Origin: Syngnathus acus
Taxonomy: Eukaryota; Chordata; Actinopteri; Syngnathiformes; Syngnathidae
DNA: 64,000 nucleotides
NCBI RefSeq assembly: GCF_901709675.1
Contig: NC_051104.1
Coordinates: forward strand, 7,012,501-7,076,500
Direction: 5' to 3'
In this document: positions 36,691 to 48,419 of the stretch, in pieces
Position numbering within the stretch: position 1 is the stretch's first letter
Layout: each line of letters starts with the position of its first letter
Notes under the pieces: generated by a model
What the model was told of the DNA's origin: nothing
Seen by the model: only the letters and a program-made list of their open reading frames with translations
The model's database searches: none
Made by a program: the position numbers and the translations under genes

Positions 36691-37189
36691 GTGTATTATG
36701 ATTTTAATATAGTCAGCCGGATCGGGGAAAAATGAAGATAATCGCAGGTGTATTTTTTTTATTTATCATGATCATTTTTTTGATGCAGCTTCTGATCTAT
36801 ATGAATGTCTGAATATGTACGTATATTTACCATAACCGATGAGAAGAGAGCCATTTCTACTTGCTGATCAAGAAAGTGGAATTGCGTACGAGCAGCTGCA
36901 GCACTGTGTTGCATCTGAAGTAAATAGCGAGCGACTAGTGAGGCGCTCTTTAAAACACACAGTGCCCCCCAGTCAAAGCCTGTTCATCATCAGTCAGAAA
37001 GGCAGAAATGAGAAATGCAGCTAAGCGATGCTTTAGAAGGCAAAGTTCAGTAATTGGGAATGACAGACCCACACAAAGCATCCATCACTTTTGACCTTTC
37101 CATTTCTGTCCAAGCTTCTCTTTTCCCCAGGTTTCTTTCTCTCTCGACGTTGCAAGGCGAGGACGACAAAAGCACGGGAAGAATCGAAA

Positions 37190-37400
37190 AGCGTATCTTG
37201 TAGACGACCGCATTTAATTGCTCTTTGAAAGGCGCATTGTGATGCAATCAACCTGGACTCAATTTGAAGCTGAAACCAAATCAAATGAATGGATGCTGAC
37301 GTTAAGATAAAGCAGCCCCATACATGTGGACTCACGCTGCCTTGAGGAAAGTTGAAAAGATTGGGATTAAAGAGTGACATGCTTCGTGGAAAGTTGACAG
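37190..37400. promoter_or_regulatory. Candidate conserved block with GATA and bicoid cores
   Basis: GATAA lies at 37306-37310 and GGATTA at 37364-37369, in a block without simple repeats. The 146-codon minus-strand frame at 37033-37473 covers it but is not recognisable. Confidence 0.25.
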
Positions 37401-38589
37401 CGAGTGTGCCACTTTCCTTAAACGGCTGTGCACAAGAAACATGCTTCCCTTCTGTCTCTACTGAAACACACAAACTTCACATCTGGACTTGTGTTTAATT
37501 TCACGTCAACGTACGGACAGGAAGCACCTGTTTAGATGAAATCCTGCACGAGAGTGAAAGCGAGAATGAAGAAAAAAATGGAGGAAGAGAGGAAAGAAAA
37601 CTATGAATCCATCACTTGTGGAAATGTGTGCCGCAGTCTTCGTATTAGAAGAAACATCAATAAACAGTACGAGAAAAAAAACAAATTGGTTTGGAAACGG
37701 CAAGTCATTTGAAATTAACCAAATTTCATGCCCTCTGAATGTTGTCGCACAGCGGACTGACTGAATGCGGGTCATTCTTTTTCCTCTAAAGCACAGGAGG
37801 AATTGGGGGAGCAATTACGGACCGAGGTAGAACTTCCAGATGTGGGATTATTCCTGCCCTCACATTAGCAGATTAAAAGATCACTGTCTGGAGAGAACCG
37901 TTCACTTTTTAACCGTACAGACTTTGACATTTACTACAAAATGATCTTTTAATATAAAGTAGTTATATTAGAGAAAACAGTCTAACCGAGATTGAGAAAA
38001 TACTGTTTTAAAAACAAATAATAATTGCTATCAAACTAAATTTTCCATCTAGGACAGGTTATATCTAAGTCTTTGCACTTTTTAATCTGAATGCAAATTC
38101 ACGAACAAGCACTATGTTGAGCATCTTAACGTGACACAAGAGGAACAGATCGACTCACCTGAGGCGCTTTCAATTGTTAATTCAATGACATTGGAGACGG
38201 AGCCAGAGTTAACAAATTAAAAAAGTTTACTTTCTAGGCCAGCCGGCTTTGCTGCCAAAGACTTTGCCTTCATCAACAGACTTAAATTAGATACTATACA
38301 GTAGATGTGTGTTGACATTTCCTCAATGATCCAGATTTATCTGTAATAAAGTTGTGGTTTTAAGAGGGATTATTGCCTTATTGAATTTCCAGTTCCGAAT
38401 ATATTTGCAAAAATTGTCACATTGTATGTCTCCATTCAACAATAAGGTACTTTTCAGAGTACAGACTTCAAGCCTTTGGAGTTGTCAAAATGTTTTTGAT
38501 CCTTTTCTTTTGAAGCCTTTCTTTTATCAGGCACATTTCCTCCAATCTTTATTTTATGGCTTCATTTCCCATGGTGTCACTGAAATAGT
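37401..38589. other. AT-rich non-coding stretch
   Basis: Unique AT-rich DNA. A minus-strand donor-like site (CAG before GTGAGT, rc of 38153-38161) has no acceptor that keeps an open frame upstream, so no exon is proposed. No gene is supported. Confidence 0.5.
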
Positions 38590-38833
38590 AGTTGATCCTC
38601 AGGCCAAATTTGTGAAATGGCTGCTTTCCTGTTCCCAGAATGAGCTCAGAGACACAAAGACTTTCTGACATTCAAAATTGCTAACATGCAGCTTCAAAAA
38701 GTTCAATATAATTCCTCGCGCAATGCTCTTGCCTTGGACATGACATCCAAGGCAAAGCTTGATTTCTTTTTTTCTTACCGAGCAAGATCTGTTAATTGAT
38801 ACGGTCAGACATTCTGTACTGCAGGTTATGTGG

Positions 38834-38970
38834 CATCTGAAGAACAGATGCCAGCTGTGGGCCACATATAACCTTGTTCCACTCCATTGTACAGCTGTAG
38901 ACCATAAAGCTAAGGTGTGCCAGAAAGCGTTAAGCTCACTACATGCACCACAGCTGATGTCTGACAGCTG
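38834..38970. promoter_or_regulatory. Cluster of six E-boxes
   Basis: Four CAGCTG E-boxes at 38852-38857, 38892-38897, 38951-38956 and 38965-38970, plus CATCTG at 38834-38839 and CAGATG at 38845-38850, fall within 137 bases. CAGCTG is expected about once per 4 kb, so four in 119 bases is striking. CAGCTG and CAGATG are the classic sites of class II bHLH factors (myogenic, neurogenic, ASCL/TCF12-type). The minus-strand 204-codon frame that covers this region is the longest in the window but has no recognisable product. Confidence 0.42.
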
Positions 38971-38999
38971 CAACCTCGGCTCCAAAGGCTCCTCCTGAT

Positions 39000-39839
39000 T
39001 ATTTTTAACACATATAAACTCTTTATCACTTGCGCTGGTATGATTTGCATGTGATGGTGTTGATTTACAAGAGACCAAGCCATGACTTATGCAATTAAAC
39101 AGTAGGCCCAAATGTTGATACCTGTTATTTTGATACCAGTTAAATTCGGGCATGGAGAGAGGCATGCAGGATAATGAGCAAGGTCTGCAGAAGCTGGATA
39201 ACAATCCTGACACTGGCCCTCAGAACATAACAAAAAGTGATAATTATCTATCTAAACTGACGACACAAGTATGGACCAAATATGAGATACCATTGAGAGA
39301 GGAGTTTAAAAGAAACAGAAGCCATGATGACTGGAATCATTTGCCTTTCTTTGCTTTGCATCTTTTCTTTCATTCTTCAAGGTCAAGCGTCAGAGAGCGC
39401 CTGTATGTCACTGCTTCTTTGTCTATTCAGATAAAATTGCTGTATTCATCGTGTGTCAGATAAACCTCAAACGGGGAATGGGGAGTGAGAGCAAGAGGCA
39501 GGAAAAAGGAAGAGGGGGGGAAAGTGGAAAAGGGAACAAAAAAAAAAAACAGTGCTATCACGGCGTCCTCCAGCCTGCCCCCTTGCCTGTTTTTATCTGG
39601 CCATGACAAATTCCAGCGTTCACTCTCTCCTTTTTACTCCACATTTTCTCTGGACCTTATCTACTGTCTCGGCACTGCCTCACTTGCCATTTTAGAATAA
39701 TGTCCCGCCATGTCTGTAATGACATTGGCTTTGTGCTTCAGATTACCTTGGGATTTTCAGTCCTTACACCCTCCAAGCCAAACACATGGACTCTGGAATG
39801 GAAATCACAAGACACAATTCTGGACACGTCATTAAATGG
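39000..39839. other. Non-coding stretch
   Basis: Unique sequence with a purine-rich segment and ten A near 39539-39550. Frames at 39152-39463 are not recognisable. No gene is supported. Confidence 0.5.
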
Positions 39840-40080
39840 GAGTCGACTGAAGCACACTTATTGCTTATTTTAATGTGATTTCCTCCAATGTTGTTCCAGC
39901 TTCCCTTCAGGTAGCACATCCGAGATCTGTACTTTTATGAGCTCCTTAAAGTGTGACAGATCTGCTGCTTCCCTGCTTGATCCAGCACTCTTAATCACAT
40001 GATAATTAGCCCATCATTACACACAGGACACATAATGAGGACATTAGACAGCCTTGTGAAAGGACCCCCTACCAAGTGAA
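39840..40080. promoter_or_regulatory. Candidate conserved non-coding block
   Basis: Includes TGTGACAGATCTGCTGC near 39952, then CACATGATAATTAGCCCATC near 39996 and CATAATGAGGACATTAGACA near 40031. These are MEIS-type and homeodomain-type cores in a simple-repeat-free block. Conservation is inferred only. Confidence 0.28.
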
Positions 40081-40415
40081 GGATCAATGGCGAAGCCTGA
40101 TGAAAGGTGGACTATGCAGCTGAAGGTTGGAAGCAAAGTGGGAGTGAGTGCTATTGATTGCGCACGCACATCATCGTACTGGACCCCATTCAGTCACTCG
40201 AGTTGCACAAAGAAACAAAGTAGGTGAGATTTGAATTTGGAAGTAGAAAAGGAAGGGAGGGATGACATCTTATGGCGCTACAATTTGGATGCAGTGACTA
40301 CTACTACTAATATTGTAAATGAGACTTGCACAAAGCTATTGAATAGATTGAAACTGCCACATTCACAGTTGCTTTTTTCATTTTTTTGCACAATTGCCTT
40401 ATACCTGGAGGTCTT

Positions 40416-40508
40416 AAATCCAGTTCCAGAAAGTAAAACCACAGGTGCTTCTCCTCAACCGAAGCACCTGTGGCTAAAGCCAAACTGTGACTTTCTGGAC
40501 CTGGATTT
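40416..40508. repeat. Long two-part hairpin (miniature element or hairpin RNA)
   Basis: The outer arms 40416-40434 and 40490-40508 pair over 19 bases with one mismatch. The inner arms 40439-40451 (CCACAGGTGCTTC) and 40461-40473 pair perfectly over 13 bases around a nine-base loop. Between the stems lie 4 bases on one side and 16 on the other. Such a structure is not expected by chance. The size (93 bases) suits a microRNA precursor, but the large asymmetric internal loop and the TCCAGAAAGTAAA-type ends, which I associate with dispersed fish repeats, favour a miniature inverted-repeat element. It lies inside a 175-codon frame (40231-40758), which is probably chance. Confidence 0.75.
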
Positions 40509-40519
40509 GAAACTTCTGC

Positions 40520-43500
40520 TGACATCGATAGATCGATTTGAAGCCTACAAGTTAATTAGAAAGCGAATGGGAGAAAAGGAGAGCGTGACAGCGGCACAAC
40601 GGAAGACAACCGGTCAAACGTGCACATCCTCAGGCTCATGTAGGTACGTTGGATGCCTTCAACAATTTGGTCTGACTCGTGTGGCCATTATTCAACCATG
40701 CCAGCTTTTGGCAGAGCACCTCTCCAGCCAGACCAATCGCAATGCCGCTGATGCTTGAATTTACTGGTATCAACTTAATTGATTTCAATAATCCAAAGCA
40801 CTGTTATTGATGGACCTCCAAACATGCATTCAGTCACAAGCACAGTATTCTGATGAAATTACTTTTATTGGATTTATTTCATACAGTATAGTAAAAAGAG
40901 GCTATCCTTCAAAGTGTAAGTGAAGCCAGAGAGGTCTGCACGTCCTGACTGGCCAACTACAAAGCATGGTTTATCTTCTTTACAAATATTAAATCATATT
41001 CTGAAGAAAGTTCTCAAGTAAAAAAACAACAACAACAAAAAAATCCAAGTAGACCAATGTGAGTTATATTGCGACATAAGTCTGGACGAGAGAATATGAG
41101 GTGATGAAAAGTGCTTGAGGTGCATATAAAAGGACCTAAGTGCCGAAAAGTATTGTCCATCGTGCAGAACTTTTAAGGACACTGTGTTTTGATCATGTAT
41201 TTTTCCATTGAAAATCATAGAAATAGAGGGACTATAAAATGTTCCAAGGTCAAACTGTTATGAGAACATAGTTGATAAGCAAGTTTAAAAAGAATAACTT
41301 CATAAAGCTCACACAACTGCAAAAAATAAACTTATGTTGAAGTATAAAAACAATAAAGTCAGAACAACTATGATGCATGACAAAGGTGAAATTGTTTAGA
41401 ATACAAGAAAATTCCCTGAAATGACCTTGAAGTTACAATTTATGTTTGAGGTCGACCCCCCCAATAGTTTGAAATTGAAATTTTAATAACTTGAGAAGCA
41501 TTCAACTATCTCAATTAAGCAATCTTGTCTTTCCTTTGGATTCTGCTTCTATTAAAGAGCAATTTTTCTCATGTCACTTGTTTTGAATCACAATTAAGAC
41601 CTCACCCAAACTAATCTTGCAATCAAAGCCGTAACATGTTCTGATTGCCATAGCATCAGTAAACACTACTAGATGCTCTTTTCTTCCAGATTTACAATTA
41701 CACAGTGAGGTCATATAGTTTTATTTGAGCTTTTGGTGTGATTAGATAGAATCGAGGCCTGTGCTGTGCAAGGGGCAGTAATGAGATTGTCAGTGGGAGT
41801 GAATCATTCCGGTCACAATGTGGCAACAATCAACCCCCACTACGGTTGGTGCACATCATGCAAACTGCTGTGACAATTCACGTGTGTGTGTGTGTGTGTG
41901 AATAATGAACTCTCCTACCCGTACTTCCCTTGCCGTTTATGAATTCCATATACTGTATGTGTATATTCTTATTCATGTCTGGATGTATTCCGGCAACACT
42001 TTGAATTAGTTTGAATCCGGTCACAAGGCCCACTGAGTCACTTTAATTGTCAGACGCGTGTTGTGATCATAAATGCTATCCAGCGTGCACGCTGCTGCTG
42101 CTTTAAATCACCGACATGTCTGTTTCTTCCCTCTTTCGCTGCCTTCCAGTATGATTTGGTCTCAATTTGTAATAAAAAAGTAAGCACTGCAGCAAAGACA
42201 CTGCCACAACCAATGATGGCCTTTATGTTTTTGCATTGGGTCTCCACCCTTTTCCGTCGTCACAGTGACTGACTTTTAATCTAATAATCATTGCATGAGC
42301 CCACTGACCAGAACAAAGGGGAAGAGGGGGTGAAGCGTCTTTCTTAACATCTATCAGATTATTCCTGTTAAAAGAAGGGTGGGGGTGCTCAGTACAGGGA
42401 AGCGGTAGGATATAAGGTTTCATAGCCAGATCGTAAAATTACTGAGGAATAAACGCCATTCATTTCACATGACATCACCACTTTTTGAGGATGTGCGCCT
42501 CAGCGGCTTCAAAAGGAGGGCACAATGTTTTCCTTGAGTGGGATGTGCTTGGACATCAAATGCAGGGAAACAAAGAAGAAAATGAACATGCAAAAAAAGA
42601 AAAGAAAACAAATTGACCTGTCAGATTAGATAAGCGAAATGTTCTGTAGCCAGAGTTGCGATTTTTGACAAATGCTTTTTGGGGCTTGGTTTGAATAAAA
42701 ATGGCTGGTCACTACACTGAAGTGTCTCAGGTTGAAGAAGTCACGTTACGCATGCTTCCATAAATCTATTTGCATAACCGTCGCTGTCCGGTGGAAACTT
42801 CTTATGTCTAACCGTCGTTTACTTTTGTGACATTTTTACTTCATTTTCATTTCACTTTGAGGCATTTGGGATCATGGTCACACCAACTGAAGCATATTCG
42901 TTTATTTTGGTCGTATAATGTTGATGCAATCGCAATATAAGGTATAATACAACAATACAACTTCAAACAAGCTGGCTTTTTATGACTTTCTGTAAAGTTA
43001 TCTCGACAGTTGGAGGTTTCTGCCCGACAGTGACGATATACTTCTCCATCCACAATTTTTTGTTTTGTTTGTTCCACTACTGAGTAAACCAGGCCCCTTG
43101 TGCTGAATTCATTTTCTCCAAACATTCCCTGTCATGCATGCTATTAACATAGCCCAACAATTTACACTCAATTTGTAGTTTTTAGCTATTCACAAGGTTG
43201 TCAGTCTCTTGCCCCGCGCCCAAGTGTATGCTTGACACAAATGATATGGCACAGAAGCATGCTTCAGGGGTACTAATGGTCGATGTGAATAGTTCTCAGC
43301 CACGGTGTCACTGAAAACACATCATTTCCACACAGGCCCCAAGGCAAAGCTGCACTGCACTGCAAATGATACACTTCTACTAGAAGGAAACAAACTGGCC
43401 AATATAGGAAGGCTATCAAAAGATACTGTACGTAGCAGCCAGTATGGGAATTTCATTTTATGAATATATTGAGTACCTTTATTAGGATTCTATTTTTTCC

Positions 43501-44019
43501 CCGCTTGCCAGCATGTTAGACTAGTGGGTAACATTTCATGTCAGCTGGGTTAGGCTTCATCTTATTTGCTACCTTAACAGTCAATCATTTCCCCCCAAGC
43601 ATCTGTTACATTTTAAACATCTCTCACAATGTATAGTCATTTTGTTTATCTACATATGACAAGTAAGAGGGATTACCTCTAAAGCGTACATACACAACAA
43701 ACAAAGTAAAATAATATTATTTTTTCTCGCTTTCGTAGAGAAATGTGACACATCGTCTGGCGCAGTATTGCCCTGCCTGGGGAGAAGGCCCTTGCACAGT
43801 AGAGGAACCATAGTAATTTCTCATCTATCAAATTATGCTTTATTGTTCAGCACAGCAACCTCGGGCTACACACACACACACACACACATACAACCCTCTG
43901 CACCGACAGTTATGAAACATTAGATTTCCTCTGTCATAGTCCAGGCCTGAGACAAAGCCAGAGAAAGAAAACAGAAAAAGGGAATCTTGCCACTTATCTC
44001 AACGTGATCTATGTTAAAA
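40520..44019. other. AT-rich non-coding stretch
   Basis: Contains TG at 41882-41900 and CA at 43869-43887. The rest is AT-rich unique DNA with scattered short open frames and no recognisable product. No gene is supported. Confidence 0.55.
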
Positions 44020-44290
44020 GGAGCATTGGAAATAGCCCTTGTTGCTATTTTGGGGGGTTGCTAACAGCATTAAGTTGCCCCAACTGCCATTAGGAACTAC
44101 TGTGTAAGTATTAGTGCCATGGTAATGACTTTTCTACCAAATTCAATTTGTCGGCAGGAAATTGTGTTTGATACCGCTCTAATGAGTCTGCTGTAAATTA
44201 GCCGTTGTCCAAGCGTGGATGACTAAAAGGCCTTTCAAGAACCTTTGGTCTGCGTTGGGAGTAATCTGACGCCGCATGCCATTGATGACT
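44020..44290. promoter_or_regulatory. Candidate conserved non-coding block
   Basis: A simple-repeat-free block with GCATTAAGTTGCCCCAACTG near 44068 (containing the inverted pair AGTTG/CAACT), CCATGGTAATGAC near 44117 and CTGTAAATTAGCCG near 44190. Homeodomain-type cores and short inverted repeats suggest an enhancer; not tested. Confidence 0.32.
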
Positions 44291-44989
44291 CACTGATCTT
44301 AACTAAAAACAACTGGTGTGACTTGCTGTCCCTAGTCACCTGCATATTAAACATAATACAATTGACAAAACGTCTTCAGGAAACATTTCAACATTTTAAT
44401 TCATTATCATTATACATTTCATGTCACAGTAAAGGTAAAACAGTGAAGGTAGTTTGCAATGGTGTAAAACTGTACTGTATTGTAATGTGTCAAATATTTT
44501 GGTCAGCTCAATTAAATTTACGAAATGTTTCGGCATGAGCTTCGGATCAGGCGGTACTGTTGTACACCAAACTGCGTACATGATAAACATCATGTTTTTG
44601 AAATTCAATGATATAGTGGACCCGCAGTGTTTTCGTTCACGGTTATTATTGTGCTTTATTCCGAGAGGTAAGAATCATCCATTCTTTTACAATAATTACA
44701 AATCATGATAAAACATTTTTAAACTGTTTTTGCTCAACCTTCTTTTCAATGACACCATTTTTCCCACACGCATAAACTTATATGTAGATATAAATATCAC
44801 AAAATGTATCAAGGAAAAAAACAAACTCATTTTCAAAGTGTTTTTTGGCTTGAGGAATCCAAACGTATGTGCTTGTAGACGGGTGTAATTTCTGTTTAAG
44901 TCATCATGTTTTGTCACAGAGATTGAGGTAGTCTGATCTCCTGAGAGGGTTCGAGATTTGTGTCTGAGTGGCCTCGACTTTGCATCTTG
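44291..44989. other. AT-rich non-coding stretch
   Basis: Unique AT-rich DNA. A donor-like GAGAG followed by GTAAGA occurs at 44663-44673, with no acceptor giving a recognisable exon. No gene is supported. Confidence 0.5.
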
Positions 44990-45360
44990 CATCTTAATGC
45001 AGGTGGCCTCTCAGTGTGGATCCCGTTCCTCTTTATACGCCGGTGTTGAATGCCACCACTCATGCTACGCCCCCTTCTAATCTCGCATTTTACCAACCCA
45101 AATCGCCCCCTCCCCTTCCTCAGGCAACACGTGCCCCCTCTCAGTGCCAACATGCCCTCGTCCTCGATCTACCCTCCCTTGCATCCCCCGCCGCTGGTTT
45201 TTTCCCACGCCCGCCTTTTTGTCATCACGCAGTGGGAGTGGTAACACGGCACGTGCCGCTTTTTAGTGCCAACAAGATCCCCCGTGGCCCGACTGCCCCC
45301 CTCGCCACCGCCACCATCTTCCTGTACTTACTCCCCCCAATCATGTTTTAGCCCACCTCC
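44990..45360. promoter_or_regulatory. C-rich block with palindromic E-box
   Basis: A C-rich strand with a perfect twelve-base palindrome CGGCACGTGCCG at 45247-45258, centred on an E-box CACGTG. A second CACGTG lies at 45128-45133. Both are followed by C-rich sequence and then AGTGCCAACA, so the module looks partly duplicated about 120 bases apart. CACGTG is bound by USF/MYC/HES/CLOCK-type bHLH factors. The proline-rich frames here follow from C richness. Confidence 0.33.
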
Positions 45361-45539
45361 CTTCCTCTCTTTTGCTCGGTGTTCCCCCTCATTGCTATGT
45401 AAGAGGGGATGCCAGACTGCTTTGCATATGGCTCTTTAGTCCTTTGTGGCAGGCGGGGCGGCATGCAAATATGCAAAATGGTGAAGGGAGGCATTTTGTA
45501 TTGTGATGAGGAAGGAGAGAGGGCGGCACGGTGGGAAAA

Positions 45540-45970
45540 AAGAAAAAAATAGTGGCGTATGTTTGTGCGCTTGTCTGTTCGTTTGCCGTTTCCGACAGAT
45601 TCGTTGCGGCGCTGGTTGGTACGGGAAGAAATGCCAGCGGAATCGGCGCGGCGGTGGAATACCATCCTCGGCAGCCATTATTTCAACATGGAGGGATACC
45701 TTTCGCCTTTGGCCTTCAATCCCGTTTGAGGGACAAAGCTTGGGTGGTTGTGTTTTTTTTTCTTCTTCTTCCTCACATTCATCGTTATTGTAAATCCACG
45801 GCGTTGAGTCGACAAATCAGCAGCACATTAAGAAGAAAGGGAAGTACGTTTTGCTTCCCCCTCCTCGTTGCCCATATCCTCTCCTACTTATCTGTGGCAG
45901 AGCGCCAATGGTTCATTGTAATTGGCCGTTGTCATCATGCAGATGACACGCAGTCGGCGCTCTGAATATC
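45540..45970. promoter_or_regulatory. CpG-dense patch with nested inverted repeats
   Basis: About fourteen CpGs occur in 45553-45657, far above the surroundings. Further on, CCAAT (45905-45909) and ATTGG (45921-45925) face each other, and GTCATC/GATGAC (45931-45936 and 45942-45947) form a hairpin. CAGAGCGCC (45898-45906) pairs with GGCGCTCTG (45956-45964) around both. A 144-codon plus frame (45531-45965) fills the region; the protein is not recognisable. The region could be an unmethylated regulatory element or the first exon of a non-coding transcript. Confidence 0.33.
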
Positions 45971-46480
45971 ATTAGCGCCTTTGCATACCTCCGCTCTTTT
46001 GTCTTTTTCCCATCCTTTCCTCCCGCTCCTTTATTCCGAGGCTCGTTTTGCCGTGCGATATTCCAAAAGGTAATAATCATCCACGAGGCAGCGCATCAAT
46101 ATGCGAAGAAAGGCATAATGGGGAACGAAGGCGCATGTCCGATTGCCGTTTTTTCCACTCATTACCTCCAGAACCAATGTAGAAGAATCTCCCAGGTGCG
46201 AGGAAGGCATGACTGTACTTGTGTGATTATCTCTAACTGTCCTTACATTGGAGTCCAATGTATAGTATCTGTGCGCTCCATCCCTTGTTTGCATACATCA
46301 GCCTTTCCACGGGTTGAATAATTGCGCTTAATTCTCTGCAGCGCTTGCCTTCTGATCCTCCACGAAAAAAAGAAAGACCCAGACGTTTAATTTGCATATT
46401 CCGCATACTGATGAGGCGTGAGTTGCAGACCGCCTAATTACCAAGTCCTTCAGTCACTCTCTCTCTCCTCCTCTGGCGCT
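45971..46480. promoter_or_regulatory. Candidate conserved non-coding block
   Basis: Continues the higher-GC region with CCTTTGCATACC near 45978, ATTTGCATATTCCGCATACT near 46391 (octamer/POU-like) and TAATTACC near 46436. Simple repeats are absent. Part of the longest run of enhancer-like DNA in the window (about 44990-46480). Confidence 0.3.
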
Positions 46481-48419
46481 TGCTTTTAACCCTTGCTCAC
46501 CCATTTGCCGTTCCTTCTTCATAGGAAACCTTTGTCACATACGCCGTTAATTCATCTGGTGGGGCACAAAAAAACAAGCATATCAACGCAACGACAGACG
46601 CTTGGTTCGTTCGCCTTCGTTTACTCCCCCGTCTGTGTTTATTGGCTAATTTGCGGCTCCTCTTGCTCGCGGCGCTCCTTAAGCGACCCGCTTTGTCTTT
46701 GAAATTTACAAAATCGTACAAGAAATCAATACTTAATTGATTATTCGCTTTCCCGCAGCTTCCAACGAGCGCCGAATGCATGTCGGTGCTAAAATCCAAA
46801 TGTGTGCATGTCTGAGTCTCTGCTAGATCCGGTGGCATTCCCAGTGCTTTCGAGGAAGCGGGTGGATGAAGTGGCAGTGTGCTCTGAGAGAAGCAGTGCA
46901 GCATCTTACGTGGAAGTATGTGTGTATGTATGAGTGTGTGTGTGTGTGTGTGTGAGAGAGAAACGTACCAAGGTGCCCTCAACCACACCAAAAGCCAGAA
47001 AACTTCCAAAATTTGGAGTGGATTTACTTCTCAACCCTCTTGCTCAAAGAGAAACAGCCATCCAGGCAACATGAACAACAACAATAACAACAGGTCTGTG
47101 GGCACAGGAAGTATTGCAGGCTCCCGGGAGGATGTGGAATGGAGTATATCCTTGTTTGTCTTCATCACCCTTTTTTTGTTTTCCGTCCCAACTCTGACAA
47201 GAGAGCGGGGCAAGATGCCACCTGGACCCTTTGGAGGACTGTATGGCAGAGTGGGCGTGGAAAGCAGAGCATGAGGAGGAGGAGGAGGAGGGGAAAGAGG
47301 GGGGTAAAGGGTGCCTGGTGCCCTGTCGCTGATATGCCATAAGGATGGCAGGCACGTAATGATAGCAACTGTAGAAGGGGGGGCGAACAGATGGCAAAGC
47401 TGGACTGGTGCCAAGGAAACGAAAACATGACTGCACATGGGAGAATACTCACTAGTACCTCCCCCCTCCTCACACACTTGTTGATGCGTCTACCCATGTG
47501 GAAGAATGACAGCACTTCAAATGCGTCAAAGCCATTGTCACTTCTGCCATAATGCCTGACTGCAGTCTTTTCTTTAAAAGGAAAAAAAAAATCATCGAAT
47601 GTGTCAATATCACTAAATATTCACTGTAGAGTGAGTGAGAGGGCCTACAGCAAAACAAATGTGTCTGCCCTCAATTTGACCTCCCATCATGCGGCAAAAG
47701 GCCAAATATCGACTCCTGCATGCTTATGGTCTTGGCTGTTGAAAAATGTATGTTTTCACAAACTTTAACCTTTGTTTTAACACGGTGGAATATTCTTGTG
47801 ATGATAAATAAAGCGGTTACCACATGAATTTGAACTTTTGGGGTATTTCTAATAAAATTGATTGAAACCCAACATATATGCTTGAAATTTAGTTTTTGTT
47901 TATGTCTGTAAATGTTCCGGCAATAGGTTTTTAATGCCAAGAGGAATCCTGAAGAAGACGTTGAATGTTTACGTACGTTTTTGGTTACCTATTGTGAAAT
48001 CATTCATGTTTTCTCGATTTGCATGATTGGCAGAAGGATGAGATGTTAGAAAACACTGTCAGAAGCTCTGCTATATGTAGATAAAGACGACTTATTTAAT
48101 CATACTCTATGTGTGGTTGGCTAGTCTGACGGGGGACGGGAATCAAACGTACATTTGAATAATAACAATTATAGCCTCAAAATTGAGTCGCATAGAGGCA
48201 GAAATAAGCGAGACGATTTGACTTGCGGATCAGGCTCTGCATATCTGCATGCTAATTACATGGTGAAATGGGGGGGGTGGAAAGCGCCCCCCCCTTGCTT
48301 CTATGCGCCAGACAGAGCAAGGGCGAGGGAGGGAAGACATTGCAGACACGAGCAAGAAACAAGGGGATGGGTGGCGCAACAAACGGACAAACAAACGAAG
48401 GAATCAAACGGAGATGCAG
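46481..48419. other. Non-coding stretch with simple repeats
   Basis: Contains a TG tract at 46934-46954, CAA units near 47070-47090 and a GGA tract at 47273-47291 in a purine-rich strand. The 170-codon minus-strand frame at 46497-47009 includes the CA-type tract. The frames at 47031-47515 are proline/serine-rich. No gene is supported. Confidence 0.55.
47273..47291. repeat. (GGA)n microsatellite
   Basis: Six GGA/GAG units within a purine-rich strand that continues to about 47310. Confidence 0.9.

Noticed and set aside
38153-38161. Minus-strand donor-like site CAG before GTGAGT
   Set aside because: The open frame upstream closes within 20 codons and has no acceptor.
38599-39213. 204-codon minus-strand open frame, the longest in the window
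   Set aside because: Length is within chance for 64 kb, the peptide matches no family I know, and another unrelated frame is open on the plus strand. The E-box cluster explains the region better.
40231-40758. 175-codon plus-strand open frame
   Set aside because: It contains the 93-base hairpin, has no recognisable product and overlaps a minus-strand frame across the hairpin.
45531-45965. 144-codon plus frame in the CpG-dense patch as a real gene
   Set aside because: No recognisable product and no clear splice or promoter evidence; kept only as part of a regulatory call.
46497-47009. 170-codon minus-strand open frame
   Set aside because: It begins in a CA-type tract giving threonine/histidine runs and is not recognisable.
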